Of a stretch of DNA of 64,000 nt, positions 1-11,507 are shown piece by piece; position 1 is the first letter of the stretch; every line of letters begins with the position of its first letter. Position numbers and translations under genes: made by a program. The stretch is from Rufibacter latericius (GTDB taxonomy: Bacteria > Bacteroidota > Bacteroidia > Cytophagales > Hymenobacteraceae), in assembly GCF_003721515.1 (NCBI RefSeq), contig NZ_RJJD01000008.1, positions 689,666 to 753,665 on the forward strand. Direction: 5' to 3'. The notes beneath the pieces were generated by a model. It did no database searches, had not been told where the DNA came from, and worked only from the letters and a program-made list of their open reading frames with translations.

Positions 1-76
1 CAAAACGGGTAACCAGAGTCTCTTTGTATTTTGGATCAGGAAGAAGAATTCTCTTCTTTGGTTTCGCTTTTCTCAT
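1..76 (-). CDS. rpsG: 30S ribosomal protein S7, N-terminal fragment (cut by window edge)
   Basis: The first 25 codons of a minus-strand gene start at an ATG at 76-74 and run off the left edge. They translate to MRKAKPKKRILLPDPKY and then KETLVTRF, the basic N-terminus of ribosomal protein S7, which nucleates assembly of the 30S head. It lies 13 bp downstream of rpsL in the universal str order rpsL-rpsG, so both are probably read from the promoter at 551-581. Only the start is visible, so nothing can be said about the rest of the protein. Confidence 0.9.
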   Translation of the reverse strand, partial: MRKAKPKKRILLPDPKYKETLVTRF

Positions 77-89
77 TGTCTTAACTCAA

Positions 90-506
90 TTATTTTTTCT
101 TACCGCCTTTTCCTGCAGCAGCTGCTGGCTGACCTGGTTTAGGACGTTTTGCTCCGTATTTAGAACGGGACTGTAGACGACCGTTTACACCAGCAGTGTC
201 CAACGCACCACGGATGATGTGGTATCTTACACCTGGTAAGTCTTTCACACGACCACCTCTGATAAGCACAATGGAGTGCTCTTGCAGGTTGTGTCCTTCA
301 CCTGGGATGTAGGCATTGACTTCTTTACCGTTTGTCAAACGCACACGGGCCACTTTTCTCATCGCTGAGTTTGGCTTCTTAGGTGTGGTTGTGTAAACGC
401 GTGTGCACACGCCACGTCTTTGTGGGCATGAGTCAAGAGCTGGAGACTTAGACTTTGATGTTAGCGCTTCTCTTCCCTTTCTTACTAATTGTTGTATAGT
501 AGGCAT
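90..506 (-). CDS. rpsL: 30S ribosomal protein S12
   Basis: A 138-residue S12 protein of the decoding centre. The family core is intact: [18 protein letters not shown], then [10 protein letters not shown], then [13 protein letters not shown]. Both lysines of PKKPNSA (K42/K43 in E. coli numbering, where streptomycin-resistance changes occur) are the sensitive wild type. The aspartate of KDLPGV is the residue methylthiolated by RimO in species that have that enzyme. The C-terminus carries an Ala/Gly/Lys-rich tail longer than in E. coli, which is common in Bacteroidota. The gene has its own strong upstream promoter and is followed directly by rpsG. Confidence 0.97.
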   Translation of the reverse strand: MPTIQQLVRKGREALTSKSKSPALDSCPQRRGVCTRVYTTTPKKPNSAMRKVARVRLTNGKEVNAYIPGEGHNLQEHSIVLIRGGRVKDLPGVRYHIIRGALDTAGVNGRLQSRSKYGAKRPKPGQPAAAAGKGGKKK

Positions 507-550
507 TTACTAACTTTTTAAACTGATTTCTCTCTTCAAAAAATGGTTTG

Positions 551-581
551 CAAAGGTATAAAATTCACTTTGCAAATTCAA
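551..581 (-). promoter_or_regulatory. Bacteroidota-type promoter for rpsL-rpsG
   Basis: On the minus strand TACCTTTG (558-551) is preceded by TTG (581-579) at exactly 20 nt, matching the Bacteroidota primary sigma consensus TTG-N19/20-TAnnTTTG. It lies 44 bp before the rpsL ATG in the gap behind the DUF3467 gene, so rpsL-rpsG can be transcribed independently of rpoBC. Confidence 0.75.
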
Positions 582-608
582 AGTTTTAATTCATTAATTA
601 TTAATGGC

Positions 609-923
609 TTAGGCTTCGCCAATAGTTCCCCCAAAATTGAGCGGAAAGCTTGGGGTTTCCGGCGTCTGCTTTATCACCCCGAAGCTTTGCTCATATTTTA
701 GGATGTTTTCCTCCAAAGCAGCCAAGAAACGCTTGGCATGCTCTGGAGTAATCACCACTCTTGACTTTACTTTTGCCTTCGGGATCCCGGGCATCAGGCG
801 GATAAAATCAATCACGAATTCACTGTGGGAATGTGCGATCATGGCAAGATTTGCATACTCACCCTCGGCAATTTCCTCTGTCAACTCAATGTTGATCTGT
901 CCTTGTTGTTCTGCGGCGGCCAT
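609..923 (-). CDS. DUF3467 domain protein downstream of rpoC
   Basis: A 104-residue acidic protein of the DUF3467 family (recognised from INIELTEEIAEGEYANLAMI and the following HSHSEFVIDFI segment). No biochemical function is established for the family. It begins 1 bp after the rpoC stop and is surely co-transcribed with rpoBC. The same position between rpoC and rpsL is typical of Bacteroidota genomes, which suggests, without proving, a role tied to transcription or ribosome synthesis. There is no signal peptide, membrane segment or cysteine pair, so it is probably a small cytosolic protein. Confidence 0.85.
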   Translation of the reverse strand: MAAAEQQGQINIELTEEIAEGEYANLAMIAHSHSEFVIDFIRLMPGIPKAKVKSRVVITPEHAKRFLAALEENILKYEQSFGVIKQTPETPSFPLNFGGTIGEA

Positions 924-924
924 C

Positions 925-3900
925 TTATTTCTCTTGCAGTTCGCCTTGTTTAGCTGCTTTCACTCCTGATTGTCTGCTGGAAGTCAGAGCTTCATACTCA
1001 TCCTTAGAGCCTACAATGATTTTAGAGTACTCGCGCAAACCGGTACCTGCCGGGATCAAGTGACCTACGATTACGTTCTCTTTCAAGCCCAGTAATTCGT
1101 CCGCTTTTCCTTTGATGGCTGCCTCGCTCAACACCTTGGTCGTTTCCTGGAAGGAAGCCGCGGAGATAAAGCTTTGCGTACCCAAAGAAGCCTGGGTGAT
1201 ACCCTGCAAGGTTGGTCTTGACACGGCCGGCTGTGCATCACGCACGGTTACGATCCGTAAGTCACGACGCTTCAAGCTGGAGTTCTCATCGCGTAGACGA
1301 CGCGCCGTCACAATCATACCTGGCTTCATGGCGGTTGAGTCACCTGCATCCTCCACTACTTTCATGTCAATGATCATGTCGTTCTCTTCCATGAACGTCA
1401 CTTTGTCAACCGTCTGGTTCTCCAGGAAGCTTGTATCACCTGGGTCAATCACGTTCACTTTCTGCATCATCTGACGAACCACTACTTCAATGTGCTTGTC
1501 ATTGATCTTCACACCCTGCAGACGGTATACTTCCTGAATCTCGTTCACTAAGTATTCCTGCACGGCACCAGGTCCCTGGATATTCAGGATATCGTTTGGC
1601 GTAATGGCACCGTCTGACAACGGAACACCAGCTCGCACAAAGTCATTGTCCTGCACCAGGATGTGCTTGGAAAGAGGTACCATGTACTTCTTCTTCACAC
1701 CGTCTTTAGACTCAATGTAGATTTCACGGTTACCGCGTTTCACGCCACCGTAGGTTACCACACCGTCAATCTCACTCACTACCGCTGGGTTAGACGGGTT
1801 ACGGGCTTCAAATAGCTCAGTAACGCGTGGCAGACCACCCGTGATGTCACGGGTCTTACCAATGGCACGAGGGATTTTAGAGATAATCTGACCTGCTTTG
1901 ATTACTTGTCCATCTTCTACGGCTAAGTGAGCACCTACTGGAATGTTGTAGGTCTTAGGCTCACCATTGGCAGGGATGATGACAATAGCTGGGTTCTTCG
2001 TCTTATCTTTTGTCTCGATGATTACTTTCTCACGGTGTCCGGTCTGCTCATCAGACTCCTCACGGAAGGTGATACCCTCCACAATAGATTCGTAAGCAAT
2101 TGTACCGTCAAACTCAGAAAGGATTACCGCATTGTATGGATCCCAGTTACACAGTTCGTCGCCTTTAGCTACGGTCTGGCCTTCGTTTACTAACAGGAAT
2201 GAACCGTAAGGCACGTGGTTACTGATCAGCAGTTTGCCCGTAGTTGGCTCAACTACCTTCACCTCACCTGAACGACCCATTACTACTTTCACCGGCTCGC
2301 CTTCAGCATTCATGGTCTCAATGGTCCGAACATCTTCGAACTCAATGGCACCGGCAAATTTGGCACGGATAGCTGCATCAACCGCAATGTTAGATGCTGT
2401 ACCACCCACGTGGAAAGTACGGAGTGTCAACTGCGTACCTGGCTCACCAATAGACTGGGCTGCGATAACCCCAACAGCCTCCCCTTTCTGCACCATACGG
2501 CCAGTTGAAAGGTTACGTCCGTAGCATTTCGCACAAATACCGCGCTTGGTCTCACATGTCAACACCGAACGGATCTCCACGCTTTCTATAGCGGTTTGCT
2601 CAATGGCACGGGCTACTTCTTCGGTGATCTCGTTTCCTGACTCATGGATCAGTTCTCCGGTGATTGGATCGATGATGTCATGTACGTTCACACGACCTAG
2701 GATACGCTCAGACAAAGATTCCACAATATCCTCGTTGTCTTTCAGCGCGCTTACTTCCAGACCACGCAGTGTACCACAGTCAGACTCGTTTACGATCACA
2801 TCTTGGGAAACGTCCACTAAACGACGGGTTAGGTAACCCGCATCCGCTGTTTTCAAGGCTGTATCCGCAAGACCTTTACGGGCACCGTGCGTAGAGATGA
2901 AGTACTCAATTACATCCAAGCCTTCTTTGAAGTTAGATAGAATTGGGTTTTCAATGATCTCCCCTACTGATCCTTGCAAGGACTTCTGTGGTTTCGCCAT
3001 CAGACCTCTCATACCACCTAACTGACGGATCTGCTCTCTTGAACCACGGGCTCCGGAGTGCATCATCATGAAGATGGAGTTGAAACCTTGGTCATCTTTT
3101 TCAAGACGGCTCATCAAAGTCTCGGTGATCTGGTTGTTGATACGCGTCCAGATATCAATTACCTGGTTGTAACGTTCGTTATCTGTGATAAGACCCATAG
3201 AGTAGTTTGCCCAAACGGCATCTACATCTTTCTTGGCCTCTTCCACTAAGATATCTTTCTCTTTCGGGATTACGATGTCACCCAAGCCCATGGACAGACC
3301 GCCTTTGTAAGCCGACTGGAATCCTAGGGTTTTGATATCATCCAGGAACTGAGCAGTTCTCGCCATACCGGTTACTTTGAACACGCGGGAGATGATCTGC
3401 TGCAATTTTTTCTTAGAAAGAAGTTCGTCTACGTAACCCACTTCCTCTGGCACGAACTGGTTGAAAAGAACTCTACCAGCAACAGTCTCAATGAGCTTGG
3501 TTACTAATTGGTTGTTCTCATCCAATACTTTCACCCGCACCTTGATAAAGGCGTGCTTAGACAAGCGGCCTTCATTGATGGCGATGATTACTTCTTCGGC
3601 AGAGTAGAAAGACATGCCTTCCCCTTGAATAACTTCATTCTCGGTGGTACGCTTGCCTTTGGTTACATAGTATAAGCCCAACACCATGTCCTGAGAAGGT
3701 ACCGCAATTGGCGCACCGTTGGCAGGGTTCAGGATGTTGTGCGAAGCCAACATCAACATTGAGGCTTCCAGGATGGCTGCCGGTCCTAGTGGAACGTGCA
3801 CCGCCATCTGGTCACCGTCAAAGTCGGCGTTGAATGCTGTGGTTACTAATGGGTGTAGCTGAATCGCTTTCCCTTCAATCAGTTTCGGCTGGAACGCCTG

Positions 3901-5244
3901 AATACCTAATCTGTGGAGCGTAGGAGCACGGTTCAACAGTACCGGGTGTCCTTTCAGCACGTTTTCCAAAATATCCCATACAACCGGGTCTTTTCTGTCT
4001 ACGATTTTCTTCGCAGATTTTACCGTTTTCACGATACCGCGCTCAATAAGCTTACGGATGATGAACGGTTTGAAAAGCTCAGCTGCCATGTTCTTAGGCA
4101 GACCGCACTCGTGTAGTTTCAATTCTGGACCTACCACAATTACGGAACGACCTGAATAATCCACACGCTTACCAAGCAAGTTCTGACGGAAACGTCCTTG
4201 CTTACCTTTCAGCATGTCAGAAAGTGATTTCAGAGCACGGTTACCTTCTGCCCGAACAGCGTTCACTTTACGTGAGTTGTCGAACAGGGAGTCAACGGCT
4301 TCCTGAAGCATACGCTTCTCATTCCGCAAGATTACCTCTGGCGCTTTGATCTCGATCAGACGCTTCAGACGGTTGTTACGGATGATAACGCGACGGTATA
4401 AATCGTTCAAGTCAGACGTAGCGAAACGGCCACCATCCAACGGAACCAACGGACGCAATTCTGGTGGAATCACAGGCACCATACGGATCACCATCCACTC
4501 AGGCTTGTTCTCAATTCTGGTGGCGGCATCACGGAAAGCCTCTACTACACGTAGACGCTTCAACGCTTCCGCTTTCCGCTGCTGAGAAGTCTCATGGGCA
4601 GCAGAGTAACGCAGGTCATAAGAAAGGTCATCCAGGTTGATGCGCTCCAATAACATTTGAAGAGCTTCAGCTCCCATTTTCGCGATGAACTTGTTTGGAT
4701 CATGGTTGTCCAACATCTGGTTCTCGCGTGGCAGCTTGTCAATCATGTCTAGGTACTCATCTTCGGTTAAGAAGTCCAGCATGTTCACGCCGTCTTCACC
4801 TAAGATACCCGGTTGGATCACTACGTACCGCTCATAATAGATGATCTGGTCAAGCTTCTTGGTTGGCAAGCCTAACAGATACCCGATTTTGTTTGGCAAT
4901 GACTTGAAGTACCAGATGTGTGCTACCGGTACTACCAATTCAATATGGCCCATGCGCTCACGACGCACTTTTTTCTCAGTTACTTCAACCCCGCAACGGT
5001 CACAGATAATCCCTTTGTAACGGATTCTCTTGTATTTACCGCAGTGGCACTCCCAGTCCTTCACTGGCCCGAAGATCCGCTCGCAGAACAAACCGCCCAT
5101 TTCTGGCTTGTAGGTTCTGTAGTTGATGGTTTCAGGCTTAGTTACCTCTCCGTTTGATCTTTCCAGGATTGATTCTGGAGAAGCCAACGAAATGGTCACT
5201 TTAGAGAAGTCTTGGATTAATTTTTTATTTCTTGCTAACGCCAT
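925..5244 (-). CDS. rpoC: DNA-directed RNA polymerase subunit beta'
   Basis: A full-length 1439-residue beta' subunit. The N-terminal zinc ribbon uses Cys66, Cys68, Cys81 and Cys84 (ECHCGK and CDRCGVE). The catalytic loop [12 protein letters not shown] lies at residues 472-483, with the three Mg2+-binding aspartates at 474, 476 and 478. A second zinc site is seen in [15 protein letters not shown], with its partner cysteine in ESDCGTLRG. The trigger-loop/bridge-helix region ([20 protein letters not shown]) is intact. It lies 123 bp after rpoB, and that gap holds a hairpin and a PIR repeat. Confidence 0.98.
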   Translation of the reverse strand: MALARNKKLIQDFSKVTISLASPESILERSNGEVTKPETINYRTYKPEMGGLFCERIFGPVKDWECHCGKYKRIRYKGIICDRCGVEVTEKKVRRERMGHIELVVPVAHIWYFKSLPNKIGYLLGLPTKKLDQIIYYERYVVIQPGILGEDGVNMLDFLTEDEYLDMIDKLPRENQMLDNHDPNKFIAKMGAEALQMLLERINLDDLSYDLRYSAAHETSQQRKAEALKRLRVVEAFRDAATRIENKPEWMVIRMVPVIPPELRPLVPLDGGRFATSDLNDLYRRVIIRNNRLKRLIEIKAPEVILRNEKRMLQEAVDSLFDNSRKVNAVRAEGNRALKSLSDMLKGKQGRFRQNLLGKRVDYSGRSVIVVGPELKLHECGLPKNMAAELFKPFIIRKLIERGIVKTVKSAKKIVDRKDPVVWDILENVLKGHPVLLNRAPTLHRLGIQAFQPKLIEGKAIQLHPLVTTAFNADFDGDQMAVHVPLGPAAILEASMLMLASHNILNPANGAPIAVPSQDMVLGLYYVTKGKRTTENEVIQGEGMSFYSAEEVIIAINEGRLSKHAFIKVRVKVLDENNQLVTKLIETVAGRVLFNQFVPEEVGYVDELLSKKKLQQIISRVFKVTGMARTAQFLDDIKTLGFQSAYKGGLSMGLGDIVIPKEKDILVEEAKKDVDAVWANYSMGLITDNERYNQVIDIWTRINNQITETLMSRLEKDDQGFNSIFMMMHSGARGSREQIRQLGGMRGLMAKPQKSLQGSVGEIIENPILSNFKEGLDVIEYFISTHGARKGLADTALKTADAGYLTRRLVDVSQDVIVNESDCGTLRGLEVSALKDNEDIVESLSERILGRVNVHDIIDPITGELIHESGNEITEEVARAIEQTAIESVEIRSVLTCETKRGICAKCYGRNLSTGRMVQKGEAVGVIAAQSIGEPGTQLTLRTFHVGGTASNIAVDAAIRAKFAGAIEFEDVRTIETMNAEGEPVKVVMGRSGEVKVVEPTTGKLLISNHVPYGSFLLVNEGQTVAKGDELCNWDPYNAVILSEFDGTIAYESIVEGITFREESDEQTGHREKVIIETKDKTKNPAIVIIPANGEPKTYNIPVGAHLAVEDGQVIKAGQIISKIPRAIGKTRDITGGLPRVTELFEARNPSNPAVVSEIDGVVTYGGVKRGNREIYIESKDGVKKKYMVPLSKHILVQDNDFVRAGVPLSDGAITPNDILNIQGPGAVQEYLVNEIQEVYRLQGVKINDKHIEVVVRQMMQKVNVIDPGDTSFLENQTVDKVTFMEENDMIIDMKVVEDAGDSTAMKPGMIVTARRLRDENSSLKRRDLRIVTVRDAQPAVSRPTLQGITQASLGTQSFISAASFQETTKVLSEAAIKGKADELLGLKENVIVGHLIPAGTGLREYSKIIVGSKDEYEALTSSRQSGVKAAKQGELQEK

Positions 5245-5306
5245 GTTATGTGTTGCTAGATATGTAAATTTCCTTTTTACTAAATGGCTTAACTAACGCG
5301 TAAAAG

Positions 5307-5353
5307 GGAGATTTCAGTATGATACCTTTTGGGCCTCTTTTCCTGAAATCTCC
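5307..5353 (-). promoter_or_regulatory. Hairpin in the rpoB-rpoC intergenic region
   Basis: An 11-bp perfect inverted repeat: GGAGATTTCAG at 5307-5317 pairs with CTGAAATCTCC at 5343-5353 around a 25-nt loop. The right arm is formed by part of the PIR repeat at 5327-5361. No long T-run follows on the minus strand, so it is more likely an RNA processing or attenuation structure than a full terminator. Its function is inferred from position only. Confidence 0.5.
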
Positions 5354-5361
5354 TCTAAAAC
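5327..5361. repeat. PIR repeat copy 1 (rpoB/rpoC gap)
   Basis: Left arm TTTTGGGCCTCTTTT, centre CCTGAAA, degenerate right arm TCTCCTCTAAAAC. It ends 6 bp from the rpoB stop codon. Confidence 0.6.
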
Positions 5362-5367
5362 AGCTTA

Positions 5368-8300
5368 TTAGTCTAGCGTAATCTCCAAGGCCAAGCCTCT
5401 GAGCTCGTGAATTAACACGTTGAAAGACTCAGGGATATTTGGCTTCGGCAACACGTCACCTTTCACGATGGCTTCGTATGCTTTCGCACGACCGATCACG
5501 TCATCTGACTTCACAGTCAAGATCTCTTGCAGCACGTTAGCGGCACCGAAGGCCTCCAACGCCCATACCTCCATCTCACCGAAACGCTGACCACCAAACT
5601 GGGCTTTACCACCCAATGGCTGCTGCGTGATAAGCGAGTATGGTCCGATAGAACGGGCATGCATTTTATCATCTACCAAGTGACCCAGTTTCAACATGTA
5701 GATAACACCTACTGTGATTGGTTGGTCAAAACGGTCACCGCTCAAACCATCGTACAGATAAGAACGTCCGAATTTAGGCAAACCAGCTTCAGCCAATTCT
5801 GCAGAAACCTGCTCTTCAGTGGCACCGTCGAAGATTGGGGTAGCATAGGTGCGTCCCAACTTCAGACCTGCCCAACCTAGAACGGTCTCATAAATCTGAC
5901 CGATGTTCATCCTTGAAGGTACCCCAAGTGGGTTCAACACGATATCCATTGGTGTTCCGTCTTCCAGGAACGGCATGTCTTCCTCACGCACGATACGGGC
6001 TACTACCCCCTTGTTACCGTGACGTCCTGCCATCTTATCACCCACTTTCAGCTTACGCTTCTTAGCGATGTATACTTTGGCCAACTGCACGATACCGGCT
6101 GGTAACTCGTCTCCTACTTCCAAGGTGAAGCGGTCACGTTTGAAACGGGCAGAGATCATGTTGCGGCGCTTGGTGTAGTTTTTCACCAACTCCAGCAACA
6201 TCTTGTTTGTCTGCTCGTCTGCCGTCCATCCTTCCAGGATCAAATCCTTGAACATGTTCACCTCTTCCGGAACAGCGTAGTTGCTTTCGTCCTTGTAAGG
6301 GTTTTTGTCAGGGAAAAGTGCCTCAGAGATGTTCTTTTTACCAAACTTGGCTCCTTTGGTCAGGATTTCGTCCCCGAAACGGTGACGTACCCCTTGGCTT
6401 GTCTTGCCTTCAAGCAAAGCCACTAGTTTCTCAATCATCACGTTCTTCACGGCTTTGAGCTCACTATTGTACTTCACTTTCAGTTCTTCCACCTCTTTCT
6501 TAGACTTGGCCCGTAGGTTTTTGTCTTTCTTAGGACGAGAGAACAACTTGGTTTCTATTACTACACCATTCAAGGATGGCGGCGCTTTCAAGGAGGCGTC
6601 CTTCACATCACCGGCTTTGTCCCCGAAGATGGCTCTCAAGAGTTTCTCCTCTGGGGTTGGGTCAGTCTCTCCTTTAGGAGTGATCTTACCAATAAGGATA
6701 TCACCTTCGCGTACTTCAGCACCAATTCTGATGATACCGTTCTCATCCAGGTTACGAACGGCTTCTTCGCTCACGTTCGGGATCTCAGAGGTTAATTCCT
6801 CCTCACCGCGTTTCGTTTCACGAACTTCCAGTTCAAATTCTTCGATGTGGATAGAGGTGAACACGTCATCTCTTACTACACGCTCAGAGATAACAATCGC
6901 ATCCTCGAAGTTATATCCTTGCCAAGGCATGAAAGCTACCTGTAGGTTTCTACCTAAGGCAAGTTCTCCCTGGTTAGTGGCATATCCTTCGCATAGTGCC
7001 TGACCTTTGGTTACCCGCTCGTTCTTCTTAACCAATGGGGTTAAGTTGATACAGGTATCCTGGTTGGTACGGCGGAATTTGATCAGGTCGTAGGTCACAA
7101 ACTCGGCGTCAAAGCTCACCATCTTCTCTTCCTCAGTGAGGTCATACCGAATGATGATTTTGTCAGCGTCAACAAAGTGCACGTACCCGTCTCCCTCTGC
7201 TCTTACCAATGCTCTTGAGTCAAGAGCGGCCCTCAGTTCCAAACCGGTACCAACAATAGGAGCCTGCGGCTTCACTAATGGCACAGCCTGGCGCTGCATG
7301 TTAGATCCCATCAAGGCACGGTTCGCATCATCGTGTTCTAGGAACGGAATCAACGAAGCAGCTACCGATACAATCTGGTTAGGGGCAACGTCCATGTAGG
7401 TATAGCGCTCTGGCTCTACTACCGGGAAGTCCCCTTCAAAACGGCCTTTTACTTTGTCATTGACAAAGTTTCCGTTTTCATCAATGATGGCGTTGGCCTG
7501 AGCGATGTGGTGGGTGTCTTCTTCCTCTGCGGTGAGGTATTTCACCCCATGGTCGATATCTACTTTCCCTTCCACTACATTGCGGTAAGGAGTTTCAATA
7601 AAGCCCATGCTGTTCACGCGAGCGTGCACGCAAAGTGAAGAGATCAGACCGATGTTTGGCCCTTCCGGTGTTTCAATGGTACAAAGACGACCATAGTGAG
7701 TGTAGTGAACGTCACGTACCTCGAAACCAGCGCGCTCACGGGAAAGGCCTCCTGGCCCTAGTGCAGACACACGACGTTTGTGCGTGATTTCTGCCAGGGG
7801 GTTGGTCTGGTCCATGAACTGAGACAACTGGTTCGTTCCGAAGAACGAGTTGATCACCGAAGAAAGCGTACGCGCGTTGATCAAGTCAACTGGTTTGAAT
7901 TCTTCGTTGTCACGCACGTTCATCCGCTCTTTGATGGTTCTGGCCATACGGGCAAGACCTACACCAAATTGCGCGTACAACTGCTCCCCTACCGTTCTTA
8001 CACGGCGGTTGCTCAAGTGGTCAATATCATCCACTACGGCTCTAGAGTTGATGAGACCAATCAGGTATTTCACAATCAGGACGATGTCCTCATTGGTCAA
8101 TACTTTGGCATCCCAGTTTTTGTCTAGGCCTAGTTTCTTGTTAATTCTGTAACGTCCTACATCACCTAGGTCGTAACGCTTATCACTGAAGAACAACTTC
8201 TGGATAATGTCCCGTGCTGTCTCTACGTCTGGTGCTTCGGTGTTCCGGAGCTGACGGTAGATTTGCTCTACTGCTTCCTGCTCAGAGTTAGAGTTATCTT

Positions 8301-9240
8301 TCTGCAGGGTATTGTAGATGATGTTGTAATCGGCGATGTTTACGTTCTCACGGTGCAGGATGATGGATTTCACGCCTGAGTCGATGATTACGTCTAAGTC
8401 ATCTTCGGTTACTTCAGAGTCCCGCTCCAACAGCACCTCGTTACGGTCAATAGATACCACTTCACCGGTATCCTCGTCCACGAAGTCTTCTGTCCAGGTG
8501 CGCAGAACCCTTGCCGCCAGTTTACGGCCTACTACGTCTTTCAACGTTTTCTTATCGGCCTTCACTTCCTCAGACAACCCGAACAAATCCAGGATGTCCT
8601 TGTCGGTTCCGTAACCAATGGCACGCAAAAGCGTTGTAACCGGGAACTTCTTCTTACGGTCAATGTACGCGTACATCACGTTGTTCACGTCTGTCGCGAA
8701 TTCTATCCAGGATCCTTTGAAAGGGATAATTCTGGCAGAATAAAGTTTGGTCCCGTTAGTGTGCTTGCTTTGGGCAAAGAACACTCCCGGCGACCGGTGC
8801 AACTGAGATACAATTACGCGCTCGGCGCCATTGATCACAAATGAACCTTTCTCTGTCATGTAAGGAATGTTTCCTAAGAAAACCTCCTGTTCTATGGTTT
8901 CAAAATCCTCGTTATCCGTATCATTACAGATCAGGCGAAGTTTTGCTTTTAAAGGTACTGAATAAGTCAACCCACGGTCAATGCACTCATCAACTGAATA
9001 CTTGGGTGGGTCTACGTGGTAGTCTACGAATTCCAGAACGAAATTCTCTCTTGAATCAGAGATCGGAAAGTTTTCAGCAAACACTTTGAAGAGACCTTCT
9101 TCCGTGCGGTTCTCGGCAGCGGTTTCCAACTGGAAAAAGTCCTGAAAAGATTGTAGCTGTACGTCCAGAAAGTCTGGGTAATCTATGACCGACTTAATGG
9201 ACGCAAAATTGATCCGCTCTGTCTTTTTATTTGTAGCCAA
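5368..9240 (-). CDS. rpoB: DNA-directed RNA polymerase subunit beta
   Basis: A full-length 1290-residue beta subunit. The rifampicin-binding region around residues 470-500 reads [18 protein letters not shown] followed by [18 protein letters not shown]. The positions equivalent to E. coli D516, H526 and S531 are the sensitive residues. The C-terminal part has [16 protein letters not shown] and the clamp segment [18 protein letters not shown]. It is preceded by rplL with a 154-bp gap holding an attenuator-like hairpin, and followed by rpoC. Confidence 0.98.
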   Translation of the reverse strand: MATNKKTERINFASIKSVIDYPDFLDVQLQSFQDFFQLETAAENRTEEGLFKVFAENFPISDSRENFVLEFVDYHVDPPKYSVDECIDRGLTYSVPLKAKLRLICNDTDNEDFETIEQEVFLGNIPYMTEKGSFVINGAERVIVSQLHRSPGVFFAQSKHTNGTKLYSARIIPFKGSWIEFATDVNNVMYAYIDRKKKFPVTTLLRAIGYGTDKDILDLFGLSEEVKADKKTLKDVVGRKLAARVLRTWTEDFVDEDTGEVVSIDRNEVLLERDSEVTEDDLDVIIDSGVKSIILHRENVNIADYNIIYNTLQKDNSNSEQEAVEQIYRQLRNTEAPDVETARDIIQKLFFSDKRYDLGDVGRYRINKKLGLDKNWDAKVLTNEDIVLIVKYLIGLINSRAVVDDIDHLSNRRVRTVGEQLYAQFGVGLARMARTIKERMNVRDNEEFKPVDLINARTLSSVINSFFGTNQLSQFMDQTNPLAEITHKRRVSALGPGGLSRERAGFEVRDVHYTHYGRLCTIETPEGPNIGLISSLCVHARVNSMGFIETPYRNVVEGKVDIDHGVKYLTAEEEDTHHIAQANAIIDENGNFVNDKVKGRFEGDFPVVEPERYTYMDVAPNQIVSVAASLIPFLEHDDANRALMGSNMQRQAVPLVKPQAPIVGTGLELRAALDSRALVRAEGDGYVHFVDADKIIIRYDLTEEEKMVSFDAEFVTYDLIKFRRTNQDTCINLTPLVKKNERVTKGQALCEGYATNQGELALGRNLQVAFMPWQGYNFEDAIVISERVVRDDVFTSIHIEEFELEVRETKRGEEELTSEIPNVSEEAVRNLDENGIIRIGAEVREGDILIGKITPKGETDPTPEEKLLRAIFGDKAGDVKDASLKAPPSLNGVVIETKLFSRPKKDKNLRAKSKKEVEELKVKYNSELKAVKNVMIEKLVALLEGKTSQGVRHRFGDEILTKGAKFGKKNISEALFPDKNPYKDESNYAVPEEVNMFKDLILEGWTADEQTNKMLLELVKNYTKRRNMISARFKRDRFTLEVGDELPAGIVQLAKVYIAKKRKLKVGDKMAGRHGNKGVVARIVREEDMPFLEDGTPMDIVLNPLGVPSRMNIGQIYETVLGWAGLKLGRTYATPIFDGATEEQVSAELAEAGLPKFGRSYLYDGLSGDRFDQPITVGVIYMLKLGHLVDDKMHARSIGPYSLITQQPLGGKAQFGGQRFGEMEVWALEAFGAANVLQEILTVKSDDVIGRAKAYEAIVKGDVLPKPNIPESFNVLIHELRGLALEITLD

Positions 9241-9338
9241 AGTTGTCTGAATTTTACGTTTAAACTTTGTCGTGCCAGAAAACAGGTGTTACTCCGGCAG
9301 AAATTTCTAGAAAATCATTTCTAGGTACAAACAGGAAA

Positions 9339-9362
9339 AGACCTGACGAAAATGCCAGGTCT
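9339..9362 (-). promoter_or_regulatory. Attenuator-like hairpin between rplL and rpoB
   Basis: AGACCTG (9339-9345) pairs with CAGGTCT (9356-9362) over a 10-nt loop. On the minus strand the stem is followed by TTTTCCTG. Partial termination between rplL and rpoB is known in other bacteria, where it adjusts the ribosomal-protein to polymerase ratio. Here that role is inferred from position and structure. Confidence 0.5.
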
Positions 9363-9394
9363 AACCCTTTGTGGTAATGGAAGGTAGTGTGGGA

Positions 9395-9775
9395 TTACTT
9401 AACCTCCACTTCAGCACCAGCTTCTTCCAATTGCTTTTTCAATGAATCTGCTTCATCTTTAGCAACACCTTCTTTCAATGGTTTTGGAGCACCATCAACC
9501 AATTCTTTCGCTTCTTTCAAGCCAAGACCGGTAAGTTCTTTCACTAGCTTCACAACTGCTAGTTTAGAGGCACCTGCTGACTTAAGGATTACATCAAAAG
9601 AAGTTTTCTCCTCAGCAGCGGCTCCAGCGTCTCCACCGGTAGCACCAGCTACCATTACAGGAGCAGCAGCTGCTGGCTCAATACCGTACTCATCCTTAAG
9701 AATAGTAGCAAGTTCATTAACTTCTTTTACAGTTAAGTTAACCAACTGCTCAGCGAATGCTTTCAAATCTGCCAT
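9395..9775 (-). CDS. rplL: 50S ribosomal protein L7/L12
   Basis: A 126-residue stalk protein that recruits GTPase translation factors. The N-terminal dimerisation helices ([20 protein letters not shown]) are followed by an Ala/Gly-rich hinge at about residues 35-55. The C-terminal factor-binding domain carries [20 protein letters not shown] and then [13 protein letters not shown]. Length and composition are standard. It is paired with rplJ 38 bp upstream as in nearly all bacteria. Confidence 0.97.
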   Translation of the reverse strand: MADLKAFAEQLVNLTVKEVNELATILKDEYGIEPAAAAPVMVAGATGGDAGAAAEEKTSFDVILKSAGASKLAVVKLVKELTGLGLKEAKELVDGAPKPLKEGVAKDEADSLKKQLEEAGAEVEVK

Positions 9776-9813
9776 TTTTATTAGTAATTAAAAGTTGTTT
9801 TAAAATTGAAATG

Positions 9814-10341
9814 TTATTGTTCTTTCTCTGATAATGTTTTCACCAAGCCAGCCAGGATATTGCCGCCGCTCTGAAGGGCAGAAATAACGTTTTTGGCAGG
9901 AGATTGAAGTAAGCCGATGATTTCACCAACCAATTCTTCTTTAGACTTGATTTTGCTCAGGGTATCCAACTGGTCATCGCCCAGATAGATGCTTGCATCA
10001 ATGTAAGCTCCCTTTAAAACTGGCTTTTTGGCGCCTGTTTTGCGGAAATCAAGTAATAATTTTGCAGGTGCATTACCTGTAGTGGCTTCAAACATGATTC
10101 CAGAAGAACCTTTCAAAGCTACATCTAAAGAAGATGTGTCTACATCTAAGGTATCAAGCGCCTTACGAATCAGAGTGTTTTTGTAAACTTTGTACTCAAT
10201 GCCTCTATCAAAGCAAAGTCTTCTGAATCTGTTGATGGTAGCAACGGTCAATTCTGAAGCGTCTGTGATGTAAACGAAGGAGTTTTGAGCTAATTTCTCA
10301 CTCAGGTCACGTACAATGATTTCTTTTTCTTCCCGTGTCAT
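9814..10341 (-). CDS. rplJ: 50S ribosomal protein L10
   Basis: A 175-residue L10, the base of the L7/L12 stalk. The N-terminal rRNA-binding domain includes FVYITDASELTVATINRFRR and the conserved KVYKNTLIRKAL. The C-terminal helix (SALQSGGNILAGLVKTLSEK) is where L7/L12 dimers dock. It starts 9 bp after rplA. L10 usually represses its own operon by binding leader RNA; I could not identify that leader with confidence here. Confidence 0.96.
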   Translation of the reverse strand: MTREEKEIIVRDLSEKLAQNSFVYITDASELTVATINRFRRLCFDRGIEYKVYKNTLIRKALDTLDVDTSSLDVALKGSSGIMFEATTGNAPAKLLLDFRKTGAKKPVLKGAYIDASIYLGDDQLDTLSKIKSKEELVGEIIGLLQSPAKNVISALQSGGNILAGLVKTLSEKEQ

Positions 10342-10350
10342 CTCTTCTCG

Positions 10351-11040
10351 TTAAATTGAGGTTTTATCAACTACTACACCAGGACTCATTGTGCTTGACA
10401 ATGTGATGCTCTTAATATAAGTTCCTTTTGCAGAAGAAGGCTTTAGACGGTTCAAGGTAGCGATTACCTCAGAAGCGTTTGCCGCAATTTGATCTGGACC
10501 GAAAGAAACTTTACCAATGCTAGTGTGGATGATACCGGTTTTGTCAACTTTGAAGTCAATTTTACCAGCTTTCACTTCTTTCACCGCTTTGGCTACGTCT
10601 GTGGTTACAGTACCAGCTTTAGGGTTTGGCATCAGGTTACGAGGTCCCAAAATACGGCCTAATCTACCTACTTTTGCCATTACGGCTGGCATAGTGATGA
10701 TTACATCAACGTCTGTCCAACCTTTTTCAATTTTCTGGATGTATTCATCCAAACCTACGAAATCTGCACCTGCCGCTTTGGCTTCTTCCTCCTTATCTGG
10801 AGTACAAAGCACCAACACACGTACATCTTTACCGGTTCCATGAGGAAGCGTTACCACGCCTCTCACCATTTGATCAGCCTTACGCGGGTCAACTCCTAAG
10901 CGTACATCAATGTCAACGGAGGCATCAAACTTAGTGAAAGTAATTTCTTTTACTACGCCTGCTGCATCTAACAGAGAGTACTCTTTTTTAGGGTCGTACT
11001 TCGCTAAGACTGCTTTTCTGTTTTTAGAAATTCTAGCCAT
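10351..11040 (-). CDS. rplA: 50S ribosomal protein L1
   Basis: A 229-residue L1 of the mobile L1 stalk near the E site. Recognisable segments are [20 protein letters not shown], then VTLPHGTGK, the domain II motif [20 protein letters not shown] followed by [10 protein letters not shown], and the C-terminal [12 protein letters not shown]. It lies 11 bp after rplK. Length is standard for the family. Confidence 0.97.
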   Translation of the reverse strand: MARISKNRKAVLAKYDPKKEYSLLDAAGVVKEITFTKFDASVDIDVRLGVDPRKADQMVRGVVTLPHGTGKDVRVLVLCTPDKEEEAKAAGADFVGLDEYIQKIEKGWTDVDVIITMPAVMAKVGRLGRILGPRNLMPNPKAGTVTTDVAKAVKEVKAGKIDFKVDKTGIIHTSIGKVSFGPDQIAANASEVIATLNRLKPSSAKGTYIKSITLSSTMSPGVVVDKTSI

Positions 11041-11051
11041 TTGCTTTTTAA

Positions 11052-11495
11052 TTACTCACTCCAAGGAGCAGTTCCTTTTACCGTGATACCCATGCTACGC
11101 GCGGTACCAGCTACCAATTTCATTGCCGCCTCAACTTTAAATGCATTCAGGTCAGGCATTTTGATTTCAGCAATCTCGCGAATCTGATCCCAGGTCACAG
11201 AACCTACTTTGTTACGGTTAGGCTCTTTAGATCCGGATTTGATTTTCGCAGCATCCATCAACAATACTGGAGCGGGAGGAGTCTTAATTACGAAGTCAAA
11301 CGACTTGTCTGTGTACATTGTAATCAAAACTGGGCATACTTGGCCGGCCTTGTCCTGGGTTCTAGCGTTGAATTGCTTGCAGAACTCCATGATGTTAAGA
11401 CCTTTAGATCCAAGTGCAGGTCCAATCGGCGGTGCTGGATTCGCGGCGCCTCCCTTTACCTGAAGTTTCAGATAACCTTTTATTTCTTTTGCCAT
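11052..11495 (-). CDS. rplK: 50S ribosomal protein L11
   Basis: A 147-residue L11 of the GTPase-associated centre. It carries [20 protein letters not shown], then [19 protein letters not shown], and a C-terminal RNA-binding domain with [12 protein letters not shown]. The proline-rich linker ([10 protein letters not shown]) is the hinge contacted by thiostrepton-type antibiotics. It sits between nusG (12 bp upstream) and rplA. Confidence 0.97.
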   Translation of the reverse strand: MAKEIKGYLKLQVKGGAANPAPPIGPALGSKGLNIMEFCKQFNARTQDKAGQVCPVLITMYTDKSFDFVIKTPPAPVLLMDAAKIKSGSKEPNRNKVGSVTWDQIREIAEIKMPDLNAFKVEAAMKLVAGTARSMGITVKGTAPWSE

Positions 11496-11507
11496 TATTA
11501 TTTATTA

